From positions 62,001 through 126,000 of the forward strand of contig SVEG01000001.1 in the NCBI GenBank assembly GCA_015057505.1: a DNA stretch of 64,000 nucleotides, written 5' to 3'. The position numbers and the translations under genes are program-made. The DNA comes from Lachnospiraceae bacterium. GTDB taxonomy: Bacteria > Bacillota > Clostridia > Lachnospirales > Lachnospiraceae. Numbering within the stretch: the first letter of the stretch is position 1; the number at the start of each line of letters is the position of its first letter. Shown one piece after another: positions 17,918-27,099 of this stretch. The notes under the pieces are model-generated. The model was not told the DNA's origin, ran no database searches, and was given only the letters and a program-made list of their open reading frames with translations.

Positions 17918-19678
17918 ATGTATCAGCTGAAATGGCTATGGAAGAATCTAAAGGGATACCACGCAGTATATATTCTGGCATTGTTTTTATCCATTTTTTG
18001 CAATATCCTGCAATTGGTTGTGCCGGTGTTTTCGCAACAGATTGTCGATTTGTTTTTGACAGGGGATAATGCGGCAGAGAATCTTGAGACAAGGCCAAAT
18101 CTGCTTGTTTGGCTTGTTATCGGTATGATACTTGCCACAATGTTTAGGGCGCTTATGTCATACTGTGCCAATACCACATATGAGTATACTTCACAGAAGA
18201 TGCTTTATTCAATCCGTACGGATTTATTCAGAAAGGTTCTTAATCAGGATATGGGCTTTTATGATAAATTCAGAACGGGAGATATAATGACCCGACTTAC
18301 GGGTGACCTTGACGCAATCCGTCACATGGCTTCATGGATTATCAGAATGGTGCTTGAGTGTGTGACGATGATACTTATCGGTATGGTATATTTTATATAT
18401 CTTGATCCGCTCATTGCAGTGAGTCTTATCGTGCTCGGACCGGTTATTTTTATACTTACACTCAGCTTCAGAAGAAGAATTGCTCCCAAGCACAGGGAAC
18501 TTCGTGAGACTATGTCGCAGCTTAATACGGCAGCGCAGGAAAATATTTCAGGTAACAGGGTTGTTAAGGCGTTTGCCAGAGAAGATTACGAGATAGAGAA
18601 CTTTGATGAGAAGAATGAGACCTTCAGGGCTAAGCATATTGATACGGCGCTTTTATGGCTTAAGTATTTCCCTTATATTGAGACATGTGCCAACGCTTTG
18701 CCGGTTATCCTTCTTGTAGTCGGAGGTATTTCAATTATATCGGGAAGAATTACCATGGGTGAATATGTTGCATTTAACGGTATGACATGGACAATTTCCA
18801 ACCCGATGAGAAGACTCGGTGATATTGTTAACCAGTATCAGCGTTTCCAGGCAGCTGCTAAGAAGGTGCTTGAGATTTCTGACTCGGTACAGGAGATTTG
18901 TGACAAGCCGGATGCAGTAGAGCTTACAGCAAAGCTTCGCGGTGACATTACTTTTGAAAATGTGAGTTTTTCATTTGGAAGCACGGAAGTTTTACATGAC
19001 ATTAATTTTTCAATCAAACAGGGCGAGACTGTTGCAATCATGGGCGAGACCGGAAGCGGTAAGACAACTCTTATTAACATGATTCCCAGGCTTTATGACC
19101 CGACAGAGGGTAGAGTTCTTGTTGACGGAATGGATGTAAAAGATCTTAAGATGCGTGAGCTTCGAAGCAATATAGGTATGGCGGCTCAGGATGTGCTTCT
19201 TTTCTCTGATACTATTGACGGTAATATTGCATATGGCGATTCGGATATGCCGGAAGAGGTTGTGCATTCCTTTGCAAAGGCGGCTGCGGCTTCAGAATTT
19301 ATCGAGAAGATGCCGCTTCAGTATGAGACTGTTATCGGCGAGAGAGGCGTCGGAATTTCTGGAGGACAGAAGCAGAGAATTTCGCTTGCCAGAGCTCTTG
19401 CGATACGTCCGGGAATCCTTATCCTTGATGATACAACTTCTGCGGTTGACCTTGAGACAGAGAGCTATATCCAGAACAGCCTTAAAAATCTCGACTTTAA
19501 GTGTACTAAGATTATCATCGCACAGCGTATTTCCTCCACAAAGGATGCCGACAAGATTATTATTCTTGAGAATGGCCGCATAAGTGAGATGGGAACTCAT
19601 AAAGAGCTTCTTGAGAAGAAGGGCTATTACTATCAGGTTTATTTACTTCAGAACGGAGGTGAATCAATCGATGGCTAG
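17918..19678 (+). CDS. ABC exporter half-transporter, subunit 1 of heterodimer
   Basis: A 586-residue protein: six membrane helices (about 15-310), then a nucleotide-binding domain with Walker A GETGSGKTT, signature GISGGQKQR and Walker B LILDDTTSAVD. The residue after Walker B is Asp instead of the catalytic Glu, marking the degenerate site of heterodimeric exporters (TM287/288, LmrCD, YheI/YheH type). Its partner is the next gene, which overlaps it by 8 bases. Likely exports drugs, lipids or peptides; substrate unknown. The start has AAAAGGAG upstream. Confidence 0.93.
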   Translation: MYQLKWLWKNLKGYHAVYILALFLSIFCNILQLVVPVFSQQIVDLFLTGDNAAENLETRPNLLVWLVIGMILATMFRALMSYCANTTYEYTSQKMLYSIRTDLFRKVLNQDMGFYDKFRTGDIMTRLTGDLDAIRHMASWIIRMVLECVTMILIGMVYFIYLDPLIAVSLIVLGPVIFILTLSFRRRIAPKHRELRETMSQLNTAAQENISGNRVVKAFAREDYEIENFDEKNETFRAKHIDTALLWLKYFPYIETCANALPVILLVVGGISIISGRITMGEYVAFNGMTWTISNPMRRLGDIVNQYQRFQAAAKKVLEISDSVQEICDKPDAVELTAKLRGDITFENVSFSFGSTEVLHDINFSIKQGETVAIMGETGSGKTTLINMIPRLYDPTEGRVLVDGMDVKDLKMRELRSNIGMAAQDVLLFSDTIDGNIAYGDSDMPEEVVHSFAKAAAASEFIEKMPLQYETVIGERGVGISGGQKQRISLARALAIRPGILILDDTTSAVDLETESYIQNSLKNLDFKCTKIIIAQRISSTKDADKIIILENGRISEMGTHKELLEKKGYYYQVYLLQNGGESIDG

Positions 19679-21449
19679 AAATACATACGGGGTAGACGAG
19701 AGACTCGAAACACCCTTTAATATTAAACATTTTAAAAGAGCAGCTGTGTATATTGTTAAGTACCGAAAGCAGATGATTTTGTCACTTATATTAAGTGCGC
19801 TTGCTTCTGCGACAGGACTTCTCGCACCGCTTCTTACGGAAATTGCACTCGATGATTTGATTCCGAATGAGAAGATAAAGGAGCTTATTTTGCTGGCATT
19901 TCTTCTTGTGGGAACATATGTAATAAGTGTTATTTTTGCCACGATACGTTCAAAAACCATGACTATAGTCGGTCAGGATATTATTTATGATATAAGAAAG
20001 GATTTGTTTGCACACTTGCAAAAGCTTCCTTTTCAGTATTATGACGACCGTCCGCATGGTAAGATTCTTATTCGTGTCGTGAATTATGTAAACTCAGTTT
20101 CCAATATGCTTTCCAGCGGACTTATTAATATTATTCTTGAGTCGCTTAACATGATATTCATACTTATCTTCATGTTACTTGTAGATGTTAAGTTAACGCT
20201 TGTTGTAGTATCGGGTATGATTCCTTTCGGAATGGTTATCATGTTCATCAAAAAGCGTCAGAGAAGGGCATGGCAGGAGGTTTCCAATAAGAGTTCAAAC
20301 TTAAACGCTTATTTGCAGGAAAATATAGTTTGTGCCAAGGTAACGCAGGTTTTTGTACGTGAGGAAGAGAATGCAGAGATTTTTGACAATCTTGCTGAGA
20401 AGCACAGAAAAGCATGGATGAAGGCAGTTGGTTATAACAACCTTCTGGGACCTGCAGTTGACAGTATTGCGATTATAATCAGAGGTGCGATTTTCCTTGT
20501 GGGACTTCTTCTTATGGGACCTTTGGCAGTATCTGTAGGTACTATTGTTGCGATGACTTCATATGCGGCACGTTTCTGGCAGCCGATAATGAATATCGCG
20601 AACCTTTTTAACGATTTCATTAATAATATCGCTTATCTTGAGCGTATATTTGAGACTATGGATGAACCTGTTGCGATTGATGACCATGAGGACGCATATG
20701 AACTCGGTGAAATTAAAGGTGATGTTGAATTCAAGAATGTTACTTTTGCATATGAGGCAGGTAAGGATGTTCTTAAGGATTTGTCCTTTAAAGTTAAAGC
20801 CGGTGAGAGAATTGCTCTTGTAGGTCCTACCGGAGCAGGTAAATCTACGGTTGTGAGTTTGATATCGAGATTTTATGATATTAATGAAGGACAAATACTT
20901 ATAGATGGGCATAGTATATCAGATGTAACGCTTAAGTCCCTTCGTTCTCAGATGGGTATTATGCTTCAGGACAGCTTTATATTTAGTGGTACAATCGAAG
21001 ATAATATCAGATACGGTAAGCTTGATGCTACGCGTGAGGAGATTGAGAGAGCAAGCCGTACGGTATGTGCTGACCGATTTATACAACGTATGGCTGAAGG
21101 CTATGATACAGAGGTAAAAGAGCGAGGCGCGCTTTTATCACAGGGTCAGAAACAGCTTATTTCTTTTGCGAGAACCTTGCTTTCAGACCCGAAGATTCTC
21201 GTGCTTGATGAAGCTACGTCGAGTATCGATGTTCAGACTGAGAAGGATTTACAGGAAGGTCTTAACGAGCTTTTGAAGGGAAGAACTTCATTTATTATAG
21301 CACACCGTTTGTCTACAATTCGTACCTGTGACAGAATCATGTACATTGACAATCACGGAATAACAGAGTGCGGTTCACATGATGAACTTATGGCTAAGAA
21401 GGGTGATTATTATCACTTGTATACTGCGCAGATGAAAGAAGTTTCGTAG
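19671..21449 (+). CDS. ABC exporter half-transporter, subunit 2 of heterodimer
   Basis: I start at the ATG at 19671 (MARNTYGVDERLE), with GGAGGTG 11 bases upstream and 8 bases of overlap with subunit 1. The 592-residue protein has six membrane helices and a nucleotide-binding domain with Walker A GPTGAGKST, signature LLSQGQKQL (the first Gly of LSGGQ is Gln, as usual in this partner) and Walker B LVLDEATSSID with a proper catalytic Glu. Together with subunit 1 it gives one competent and one degenerate ATP site. Confidence 0.93.
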   Translation: MARNTYGVDERLETPFNIKHFKRAAVYIVKYRKQMILSLILSALASATGLLAPLLTEIALDDLIPNEKIKELILLAFLLVGTYVISVIFATIRSKTMTIVGQDIIYDIRKDLFAHLQKLPFQYYDDRPHGKILIRVVNYVNSVSNMLSSGLINIILESLNMIFILIFMLLVDVKLTLVVVSGMIPFGMVIMFIKKRQRRAWQEVSNKSSNLNAYLQENIVCAKVTQVFVREEENAEIFDNLAEKHRKAWMKAVGYNNLLGPAVDSIAIIIRGAIFLVGLLLMGPLAVSVGTIVAMTSYAARFWQPIMNIANLFNDFINNIAYLERIFETMDEPVAIDDHEDAYELGEIKGDVEFKNVTFAYEAGKDVLKDLSFKVKAGERIALVGPTGAGKSTVVSLISRFYDINEGQILIDGHSISDVTLKSLRSQMGIMLQDSFIFSGTIEDNIRYGKLDATREEIERASRTVCADRFIQRMAEGYDTEVKERGALLSQGQKQLISFARTLLSDPKILVLDEATSSIDVQTEKDLQEGLNELLKGRTSFIIAHRLSTIRTCDRIMYIDNHGITECGSHDELMAKKGDYYHLYTAQMKEVS

Positions 21450-21477
21450 TAAAAAAGAACTCATAATTTCGTATATA

Positions 21478-21506
21478 TTGACATTTTTCTAAAAAAATAG
21501 TAATAT
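21478..21506 (+). promoter_or_regulatory. Housekeeping sigma promoter for the zinc-ribbon membrane protein
   Basis: TTGACA at 21478-21483, a 17-base spacer, and TAATAT at 21501-21506, 39 bases before the ATG at 21545. Confidence 0.75.
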
Positions 21507-21544
21507 TTATAAAAATAACAACTATTTTTTAGGAGGAAGAAGTT

Positions 21545-22477
21545 ATGGCATTTTGTTCAAAATGTGGTGCTAAGTTAGAAGACGGAACAAAGTTCTGTGC
21601 TACATGTGGTGCAGTTCAGGATGTTCAGGAGACAGCTGCTGCTCCCGCACAGGAAGCTCCCGAAGCAGCTCCCGCGGCTGAGAAGAAACCCGTTAAGCTT
21701 GACAATAAGATGGTTGGTCTTATTGCAATGGGTGTTGTTGCAATCGCAGCAATCGTATTGATTTGTGTTATCGGAAGTGCATTGTTCGGAGGCGGATACA
21801 AGAAGCCGCTTAAGACACTTAAGAAGGCATTTAATTCACAGACAACAGATATCAATGATTATCTTGATGTTTTACCTAAGTTTGTAGGCAATGCTTATGA
21901 TGATGCTTTATCTTTAGTTAAGGATATTGACAAGGATATGGTAAAAGAACTTAACGAGGGCATTGAAGAAGGTCTTGAGGAGTTCTATGAGGGTGCAGAA
22001 GATGCATTTGGCAAGAAGGTTAAGGCAAGCTATAAGATAACAGACAAAGAGAAGCTTGACAAGGATGATTGTGAAGATATCGCAGCAATTTATTCTGATG
22101 CAGTAGAGTCAATTGAAGATACACTTGGTGTAGATATTTCAAAGAAGAAAGACTTAGAAGATCTTGTTGAGAATTTTGAAGATGCTCTTGAAGAGTTAGA
22201 TGTTTCTTCAAAGCAGATTGATAAGGCAATCGACCTTATCTCTAATCTTGCAGGTGATCTTGCAGACCTTAAGATTTCTAAGGCATATATCTTAGAAGTT
22301 GAGATTACATTCGAAGGTAAGGAAGATGATATGACACAGGAACTTGACGTTTGTGTAGCAAAGATTAACGGCAAGTGGTGCATCGAGCCTCTTACAACAT
22401 ACGCTGAGATGAGCGGTGAGGATGCAGAGGATATCATCGGTGACCTTTTGAGTGAATTAAGATATCTTATGTACTAA
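21545..22477 (+). CDS. Zinc-ribbon, single-pass membrane protein of unknown function
   Basis: A 310-residue protein. The N-terminal zinc ribbon has two CxxC pairs (FCSKCGAKLEDGTKFCATCGA, split here only by the linker), then an Ala/Pro/Glu linker, one membrane segment (about residues 58-80, GLIAMGVVAIAAIVLICVIG) and a long acidic, Lys/Asp/Glu-rich exported domain (about 85-310) predicted alpha-helical. The family is common in Lachnospiraceae, often in several copies; its role is not known. Its own promoter and terminator make it monocistronic. Confidence 0.8.
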   Translation: MAFCSKCGAKLEDGTKFCATCGAVQDVQETAAAPAQEAPEAAPAAEKKPVKLDNKMVGLIAMGVVAIAAIVLICVIGSALFGGGYKKPLKTLKKAFNSQTTDINDYLDVLPKFVGNAYDDALSLVKDIDKDMVKELNEGIEEGLEEFYEGAEDAFGKKVKASYKITDKEKLDKDDCEDIAAIYSDAVESIEDTLGVDISKKKDLEDLVENFEDALEELDVSSKQIDKAIDLISNLAGDLADLKISKAYILEVEITFEGKEDDMTQELDVCVAKINGKWCIEPLTTYAEMSGEDAEDIIGDLLSELRYLMY

Positions 22478-22502
22478 GATTTATTTGATTACATAAAAGT
22501 TT

Positions 22503-22537
22503 AGCAGGCTGTTGCATATTTGGTGCACAGCCTGTTT
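22503..22537 (+). terminator. Intrinsic terminator after the zinc-ribbon gene
   Basis: GCAGGCTGTTGCA pairs with TGCACAGCCTG around a TATTTGG loop and is followed by TTTTGTTATTT. Confidence 0.8.
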
Positions 22538-22599
22538 TGTTATTTATTCCCTTGCGTAAAATCTGCCAATACGGAGACGATAAACCTGAGGTGAATAAT

Positions 22600-23529
22600 A
22601 TGCCGGGCTTATCTACACATTATCTTTTTGGAGTCGGTACTTTAAAATATATAAAAAATACAGGTCTTTACGGAATGGTGCTGAACCATCCTACTGTTTA
22701 TGCACTGGGACAGCAGGGACCGGATATGCTTTTTTATTATCCTAAAATAAAAGGCGGAAATGTCGGAAGCCTGATGCATAAGGAGAATACTGCGGAATTT
22801 TTTGAGTGTATGCTTCATTATATTGAAAGACATTCCGGGAATGCAAGAGAACGGGAGGTGCTTCTTGTTTATGTTGCCGGTTTTTTGGGGCACTATGTTC
22901 TAGACAGAACTTTTCATCCGTATGTTTATTCATATTCACTTAAGTTTAACGGTATATTAAAACAAAACAGCAGGCATTTTAGGATGGAAACTGAGGTTGA
23001 TGCATATCTGCTTAAATCTACCAAGAAAATGGAACCCTGTTTTTTTAAAGGAAGTAAAACTTTAGCACTTTCATCAGAAGAGCAAAAGGCTGTAATCAGT
23101 CTTTTGCAGTATGCAATTATGTCGACATACGGTGTATTGCTGTCAAAGCGAAGGCTTAAAGCGACACTATGGAATATGAGGGTTGTGCATGCATTTCTGC
23201 GCGATAAAAGAGGAACTAAAAAACGAATGCTTGTTTCATTGGAATATTTAGTTTTGGGGTGTCCGTTGATATCGAATCTTATTTCGGGGTCGGTAGAAAA
23301 TAAGAGAAAAAAAGACCTGCTTAACCTTATGCGAAAGAAGTGGTATAATCCTTATGAAAAAGATGCTTTTTCAACTAAATCGGTACCTGATATGTTAAAA
23401 GATGCAAGGTATGAGTATATCGATATTTTGCAAGAACTGGATATGGTTTTTGCAAAACTGTTTGAGAATAAAAAAGAGTTCATAGCATATATTGGCAATT
23501 ATTCGTATCATACGGGAAAGCGTATATAG
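22600..23529 (+). CDS. Zinc-dependent phospholipase C-like protein
   Basis: I start at the ATG at 22600 (MPGLSTHYLFGVG), preceded by GAGGTG; the in-frame ATG at 22537 lies in the preceding terminator. The 309-residue protein resembles the zinc-dependent phospholipase C/S1-P1 fold: N-terminal THYLFG, GQQGPDMLFYYP, LLVYVAGFLGHYVLDRTFHPY and HFRMETEVD, which provide His/Asp/Glu metal ligands. No signal peptide is visible, so these clostridial homologues are probably intracellular, with unproven substrates. Confidence 0.8.
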   Translation: MPGLSTHYLFGVGTLKYIKNTGLYGMVLNHPTVYALGQQGPDMLFYYPKIKGGNVGSLMHKENTAEFFECMLHYIERHSGNAREREVLLVYVAGFLGHYVLDRTFHPYVYSYSLKFNGILKQNSRHFRMETEVDAYLLKSTKKMEPCFFKGSKTLALSSEEQKAVISLLQYAIMSTYGVLLSKRRLKATLWNMRVVHAFLRDKRGTKKRMLVSLEYLVLGCPLISNLISGSVENKRKKDLLNLMRKKWYNPYEKDAFSTKSVPDMLKDARYEYIDILQELDMVFAKLFENKKEFIAYIGNYSYHTGKRI

Positions 23530-23634
23530 ATAAATTTGCAATATCTTATGTTAAAAAATGCATAACAGGATGAAACTTCTGTCTTGATTTCTTATATGTA
23601 ATATGGTAGTATGAATAATTATGAGAAAAAGAGA

Positions 23635-23670
23635 GTTTGCGCGGCAAACTTTCTTGGGAGCAAAGCTCCC
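23635..23670. repeat. Intergenic double-hairpin element, copy 1
   Basis: Two adjoining short hairpins: GTTTGC-GCG-GCAAAC (23635-23649) and GGGAGC-AAA-GCTCCC (23656-23670), joined by TTTCTT. A second copy at 47379-47413 has the same layout with base changes that keep both stems paired. Confidence 0.7.
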
Positions 23671-23689
23671 CTTAAGAAAAAGAGAGTGA

Positions 23690-24382
23690 GTGGTGCCGTT
23701 AATGGGAACGAAGATAATAATCATTTGCGGACATTATGGCTGCGGTAAGACCAATTTCGCACTTAATCTTGCAATTGACAAGGCAAAGCAGGGTGAGAAG
23801 GTAACTTTAATTGACCTTGATTTGGTTAACCCGTATTTTGTTTCTGCAGAGTACAGAAGTATTCTTGAAGGCAGTGATGTTAAAGTAATTGCATCACCTT
23901 TTGCAGGAACCAACGTCGATACACCGACACTTCCGCCGGAATCATTTCTGATGTTTAATACAGAAGGAACGATTATCATGGATGTTGGAGGAGATGATGC
24001 GGGTGCGGTTATTCTCGGCAGATTCAGGCAGTATTTGAATGAAACAGACTACGAGATGTACTATCTTGTCAATAAGTACAGAAGCCTTACGACTACCGCA
24101 GAAGAAGCGGCAGTTATTGCAGGAGAGATAGAGGCAGCATCAAGATGCAGGATTACAGGTATTGTTAATAATTCTCATCTTAAGACGGAGACGACGGCAG
24201 AGCTTGTTGCGGACTCCGTGGAATATGCTAAAGAGGTTGCACACCTTACGGGACATCCGCTTTTGTATGTGACGGTTCCCGAGAAGTTGGAAGACGAATT
24301 AAGAAGTAACCACGCTGAGATTGATAAAAATACATTTGAATTATATCCGGTCAAAACGCTTGTTAAAGCGGTATGGGAATAA
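23690..24382 (+). CDS. P-loop ATPase preceding the 2-oxoacid oxidoreductase genes
   Basis: A 230-residue protein with a ParA/MinD-like P-loop (IIICGHYGCGKTNFALNLA), a second acidic motif LIDLDLVNPYF and DVGGDDAGAVILGRF. The start is uncertain: GTG at 23690 or ATG at 23702. In clostridial genomes I recall such a protein just upstream of vor/kor-type genes, as here (50 bases before the ferredoxin gene). A role in cofactor or iron-sulfur assembly is a guess; no biochemical function is visible. Confidence 0.8.
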   Translation: MVPLMGTKIIIICGHYGCGKTNFALNLAIDKAKQGEKVTLIDLDLVNPYFVSAEYRSILEGSDVKVIASPFAGTNVDTPTLPPESFLMFNTEGTIIMDVGGDDAGAVILGRFRQYLNETDYEMYYLVNKYRSLTTTAEEAAVIAGEIEAASRCRITGIVNNSHLKTETTAELVADSVEYAKEVAHLTGHPLLYVTVPEKLEDELRSNHAEIDKNTFELYPVKTLVKAVWE

Positions 24383-24432
24383 TGGATTGTATTTATTATA
24401 TATGAAGGTACAAAGGCAAGGAGGAAAAGAAT

Positions 24433-24639
24433 ATGGCAGGAATCAAAGTTAACGAAGAGCGTTGTAAAGGCTGTGGCTTATGTGTGGGCGCATGTCCGAA
24501 ACAGATTTTGGCATTATCAAAAGATCGTATCAATGCAAAGGGATATCATCCGGTTGAGATGATTGACAAAGATAAATGTACAGGTTGTACATCCTGTGCA
24601 ATTATGTGTCCCGACGTTGTTATAACTGTAGAGAGATAA
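24433..24639 (+). CDS. vorD: Ferredoxin-like delta subunit of 2-oxoacid:ferredoxin oxidoreductase
   Basis: A 68-residue protein with two 4Fe-4S motifs, CKGCGLCVGACP and CTGCTSCAIMCP. It carries electrons from the thiamine diphosphate site to free ferredoxin. It is first of four subunit genes in the order delta-alpha-beta-gamma with gaps of 13, 2 and -8 bases. The start has AAGGAGGAAAAG upstream. Confidence 0.9.
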   Translation: MAGIKVNEERCKGCGLCVGACPKQILALSKDRINAKGYHPVEMIDKDKCTGCTSCAIMCPDVVITVER

Positions 24640-24652
24640 GGAGGAATAAGAC

Positions 24653-25717
24653 ATGGCCGAAAAGGTATTAATGAAAGGAAACGAAGCATTAGCTGAGGCA
24701 GCCATCCAGGCAGGATGCAGACATTATTTCGGATATCCGATTACACCTCAGACAGAAATTGCTGCATATATGGCAAAAAGAATGCCGAAGATTGGCGGAA
24801 CATTTCTTCAGGCAGAATCAGAAGTAGCAGCTATCAATATGGTACTTGGAGCAGCTGCAGCAGGAAAGAGAGCGATGACATCTTCAAGCTCACCGGGAAT
24901 CAGCCTTAAATCAGAGGGTGTTTCTTACATAGCAGGTTCAGATTTACCCGCACTTATTATTAACGTAGAGAGAGGTGGCCCCGGTCTTGGCGGTATCCAG
25001 CCTTCACAGGCAGATTACTGGCAGGCAACAAAGGCACTCGGACATGGAGATTTCCAGTTGTTCGTACTTGCACCTTCAACAATCCAGGAGATGGTAGACT
25101 TTGTTACTCTCGGATTTGAAGTTGGTGAGAAGTACCGCGTACCTACAATGATTCTTTCAGACGGTATGCTCGGACAGATGATGGAGCCCGTTGTTATGCC
25201 TGAGAAGAAAGATACAGAGGTTGTTGATAAGCCTTGGGCAGCTTGCGGACACCAGAATAAGAGAGAAAAGAATGTAGTTAATTCACTTTACATACAGCCT
25301 GAAGTACTTGAGAACCTTGTAAGAGAGCGTTACGAAAGATACGAGCTTATTAAAGAAAATGAGCAGCGTGCAGAAGAGTATCTTACAGAAGATGCTGATA
25401 TTATCGTAGTAGCTTTCGGCGGTTCTGCGAGAGTATCAAGAAATGCTGTTAACGCAGCAAGAGCAGAGGGAATCAAGGCTGGTTTAATCAGACCGATTAC
25501 ATTGTGGCCGTTCCCTGAGAAGGCAATTCGCAAGACTGTTGCTACAGCTAAGAATTACCTTTGCGTAGAGATGAATATGGGTCAGATGGTTGACGATGTT
25601 CGTCTTGTTGTTAACGGTGAGAAGCCGGTAAGCTTCTACGGACGTACAGGCGGTATCATCCCGACACCGCAGGAAGTACTTGACGAGATCCGTAAGCTTG
25701 CAGGAAAGGAGGTTTAA
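24653..25717 (+). CDS. vorB: 2-oxoacid:ferredoxin oxidoreductase alpha subunit (VorB/KorA type)
   Basis: A 354-residue subunit beginning VLMKGNEALAEAAIQAGCRHYFGYPITPQTEI, the pyrimidine-binding half of the thiamine diphosphate site. SSSSPGISLKSEGVSY and ERGGPGLGGIQPSQADYWQA are the family signatures. Length and motifs fit the annotated 3-methyl-2-oxobutanoate dehydrogenase subunit VorB better than pyruvate oxidoreductase. It binds 2-oxoacids and coenzyme A and makes acyl-CoA, CO2 and reduced ferredoxin, or the reverse. Substrate choice (branched-chain or 2-oxoglutarate) cannot be read from sequence. Confidence 0.92.
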   Translation: MAEKVLMKGNEALAEAAIQAGCRHYFGYPITPQTEIAAYMAKRMPKIGGTFLQAESEVAAINMVLGAAAAGKRAMTSSSSPGISLKSEGVSYIAGSDLPALIINVERGGPGLGGIQPSQADYWQATKALGHGDFQLFVLAPSTIQEMVDFVTLGFEVGEKYRVPTMILSDGMLGQMMEPVVMPEKKDTEVVDKPWAACGHQNKREKNVVNSLYIQPEVLENLVRERYERYELIKENEQRAEEYLTEDADIIVVAFGGSARVSRNAVNAARAEGIKAGLIRPITLWPFPEKAIRKTVATAKNYLCVEMNMGQMVDDVRLVVNGEKPVSFYGRTGGIIPTPQEVLDEIRKLAGKEV

Positions 25718-25719
25718 TC

Positions 25720-26487
25720 ATGGCAGTAGTATTTGAAAAGCCGAAGGCACTTGCAGACGTACCCTTTCATTATTGTCCGGGTTGCCTTCATGGTATAGTA
25801 CATCGTTTAGTTGCCGAGGTTCTTGATGAACTCGGAGTAGAAGGACAGACAGTAGGTGTTGCATCTGTTGGATGTTCAGTATTCAGCTATAATTATTTTA
25901 ATTGTGATATGGTACAGGCACCTCACGGACGTGCTCCGGCTGTTGCTACAGGTATCAAGCGTGCGCTTCCCGATAACGTAGTATTTACATATCAGGGTGA
26001 CGGTGACCTTGCTGCTATCGGTATGGCAGAGACAGTTCACGCAGCTACACGTGGTGAGAACATCACAGTTATTTTCATTAACAACGCTATCTACGGAATG
26101 ACAGGCGGTCAGATGGCTCCTACATCACTTCCGGGACAGATTACACAGACATCACCTTACGGTAGAGATACAGACACTGCAGGTTACCCCATCAGAGTAT
26201 GTGAGCTCCTTTCAACACTTGACGGAACAGCACTTGCACAGCGTGTTGCCGTTAACGATGTTAAGAATGTAATGAACGCTAAGAAAGCAATCAAGAAAGG
26301 TTTTGAGAACCAGATTAATAAGAGAGGTTACTCTATTATCGAGGTTGTTTCAGCATGTCCTTCATACTGGGGATTATCACCTCAGGAAGCTCTTAAATGG
26401 CAGAAGGAAAACATGATTCCTTACTATCCGTTAGGAGTTTATAAGGATGTTACAGCCGAAAATAAAGGAGGTGCCGCAAATGAGTAA
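25720..26487 (+). CDS. vorA: 2-oxoacid:ferredoxin oxidoreductase beta subunit, thiamine diphosphate-binding
   Basis: A 255-residue subunit with HYCPGCLHGIVHRL at the N-terminus (Cys residues for a 4Fe-4S cluster or structural role), VGCSVFSYNYF, HGRAPAVATGIKRA and the thiamine diphosphate motif GDGDLAAIGMAETVHAA ending in FINNAIYGMTGGQ. It is the catalytic partner of the alpha subunit. The start has AAAGGAGGT directly upstream within the alpha gene's last codons. Confidence 0.92.
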   Translation: MAVVFEKPKALADVPFHYCPGCLHGIVHRLVAEVLDELGVEGQTVGVASVGCSVFSYNYFNCDMVQAPHGRAPAVATGIKRALPDNVVFTYQGDGDLAAIGMAETVHAATRGENITVIFINNAIYGMTGGQMAPTSLPGQITQTSPYGRDTDTAGYPIRVCELLSTLDGTALAQRVAVNDVKNVMNAKKAIKKGFENQINKRGYSIIEVVSACPSYWGLSPQEALKWQKENMIPYYPLGVYKDVTAENKGGAANE

Positions 26488-27016
26488 GAGTACAGGTATT
26501 GTATTTGCAGGCTTTGGTGGACAGGGTCTTCAGCACGGCGGTAAGGTTACTGCATATGCAGGACTTAATGATAACATGGAAGTATCTTTGATGCCTTCAT
26601 ACGGACCCGAGGTTCGTGGCGGTACAAGTACATGTAGCGTTATCGTAAGTGATATCACAATCGGTTCTCCGCTTGTTCCCAATCCCGACATTCTTGTGGC
26701 AATGAACCTTCCGTCACTTGACAAGTTCGAGAGCACTGTAGTTGCAGGTGGAACGATTCTTGTAGACAGTTCCATGATTGCACGTAAGGTTGAGCGTACA
26801 GACGTTAACGTATACTATGTTGATGCAACTAGGATTGCAGATGAGCAGGGAATGAAGAGCTGTGCTATCATCATTATGCTTGGCAAAATGATGAAAGAGT
26901 GCGGTACATGTTCATCAGAGGCCGTTAATAAGGCTATTGAGAAAATCTTATCAGGCAAGAAGGAAGCAATGATCGCGCCTAATAAGAAAGCATTTGAAAT
27001 TGGTTTTAATATGTAA
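26480..27016 (+). CDS. vorC: 2-oxoacid:ferredoxin oxidoreductase gamma subunit
   Basis: I start at the ATG at 26480 (MSKSTGIVFAGFGGQG), preceded by AAAGGAGGT and overlapping the beta gene by 8 bases. The 178-residue protein has the family motif GFGGQGLQHGGKVTAYAGL and SYGPEVRGGTSTCSVIVSD. The gamma domain helps bind coenzyme A. Completes a four-gene delta-alpha-beta-gamma enzyme. Confidence 0.92.
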   Translation: MSKSTGIVFAGFGGQGLQHGGKVTAYAGLNDNMEVSLMPSYGPEVRGGTSTCSVIVSDITIGSPLVPNPDILVAMNLPSLDKFESTVVAGGTILVDSSMIARKVERTDVNVYYVDATRIADEQGMKSCAIIIMLGKMMKECGTCSSEAVNKAIEKILSGKKEAMIAPNKKAFEIGFNM

Positions 27017-27030
27017 TATTATAAAGGTAT

Positions 27031-27066
27031 GACAAAGAGGGCCATAAAAGTGCGCCCTCATTTGTC
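27031..27066 (+). other. Strong intergenic hairpin between vorC and the cupin regulator
   Basis: GACAAAGAGGGC (27031-27042) pairs with GCCCTCATTTGTC (27054-27066) with a single bulge. No T-run follows, so it is more likely an mRNA processing or stability element, or a factor-dependent stop, than an intrinsic terminator. Confidence 0.55.
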
Positions 27067-27099
27067 GTATATGATACAGGTTAGCAGGAGGACGACAGA

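Noticed and set aside
23635-23670. Reading the double hairpin as a terminator for the preceding gene
   Set aside because: It lies more than 100 bases after that gene, has no T-run after the second stem and recurs elsewhere with compensatory changes.
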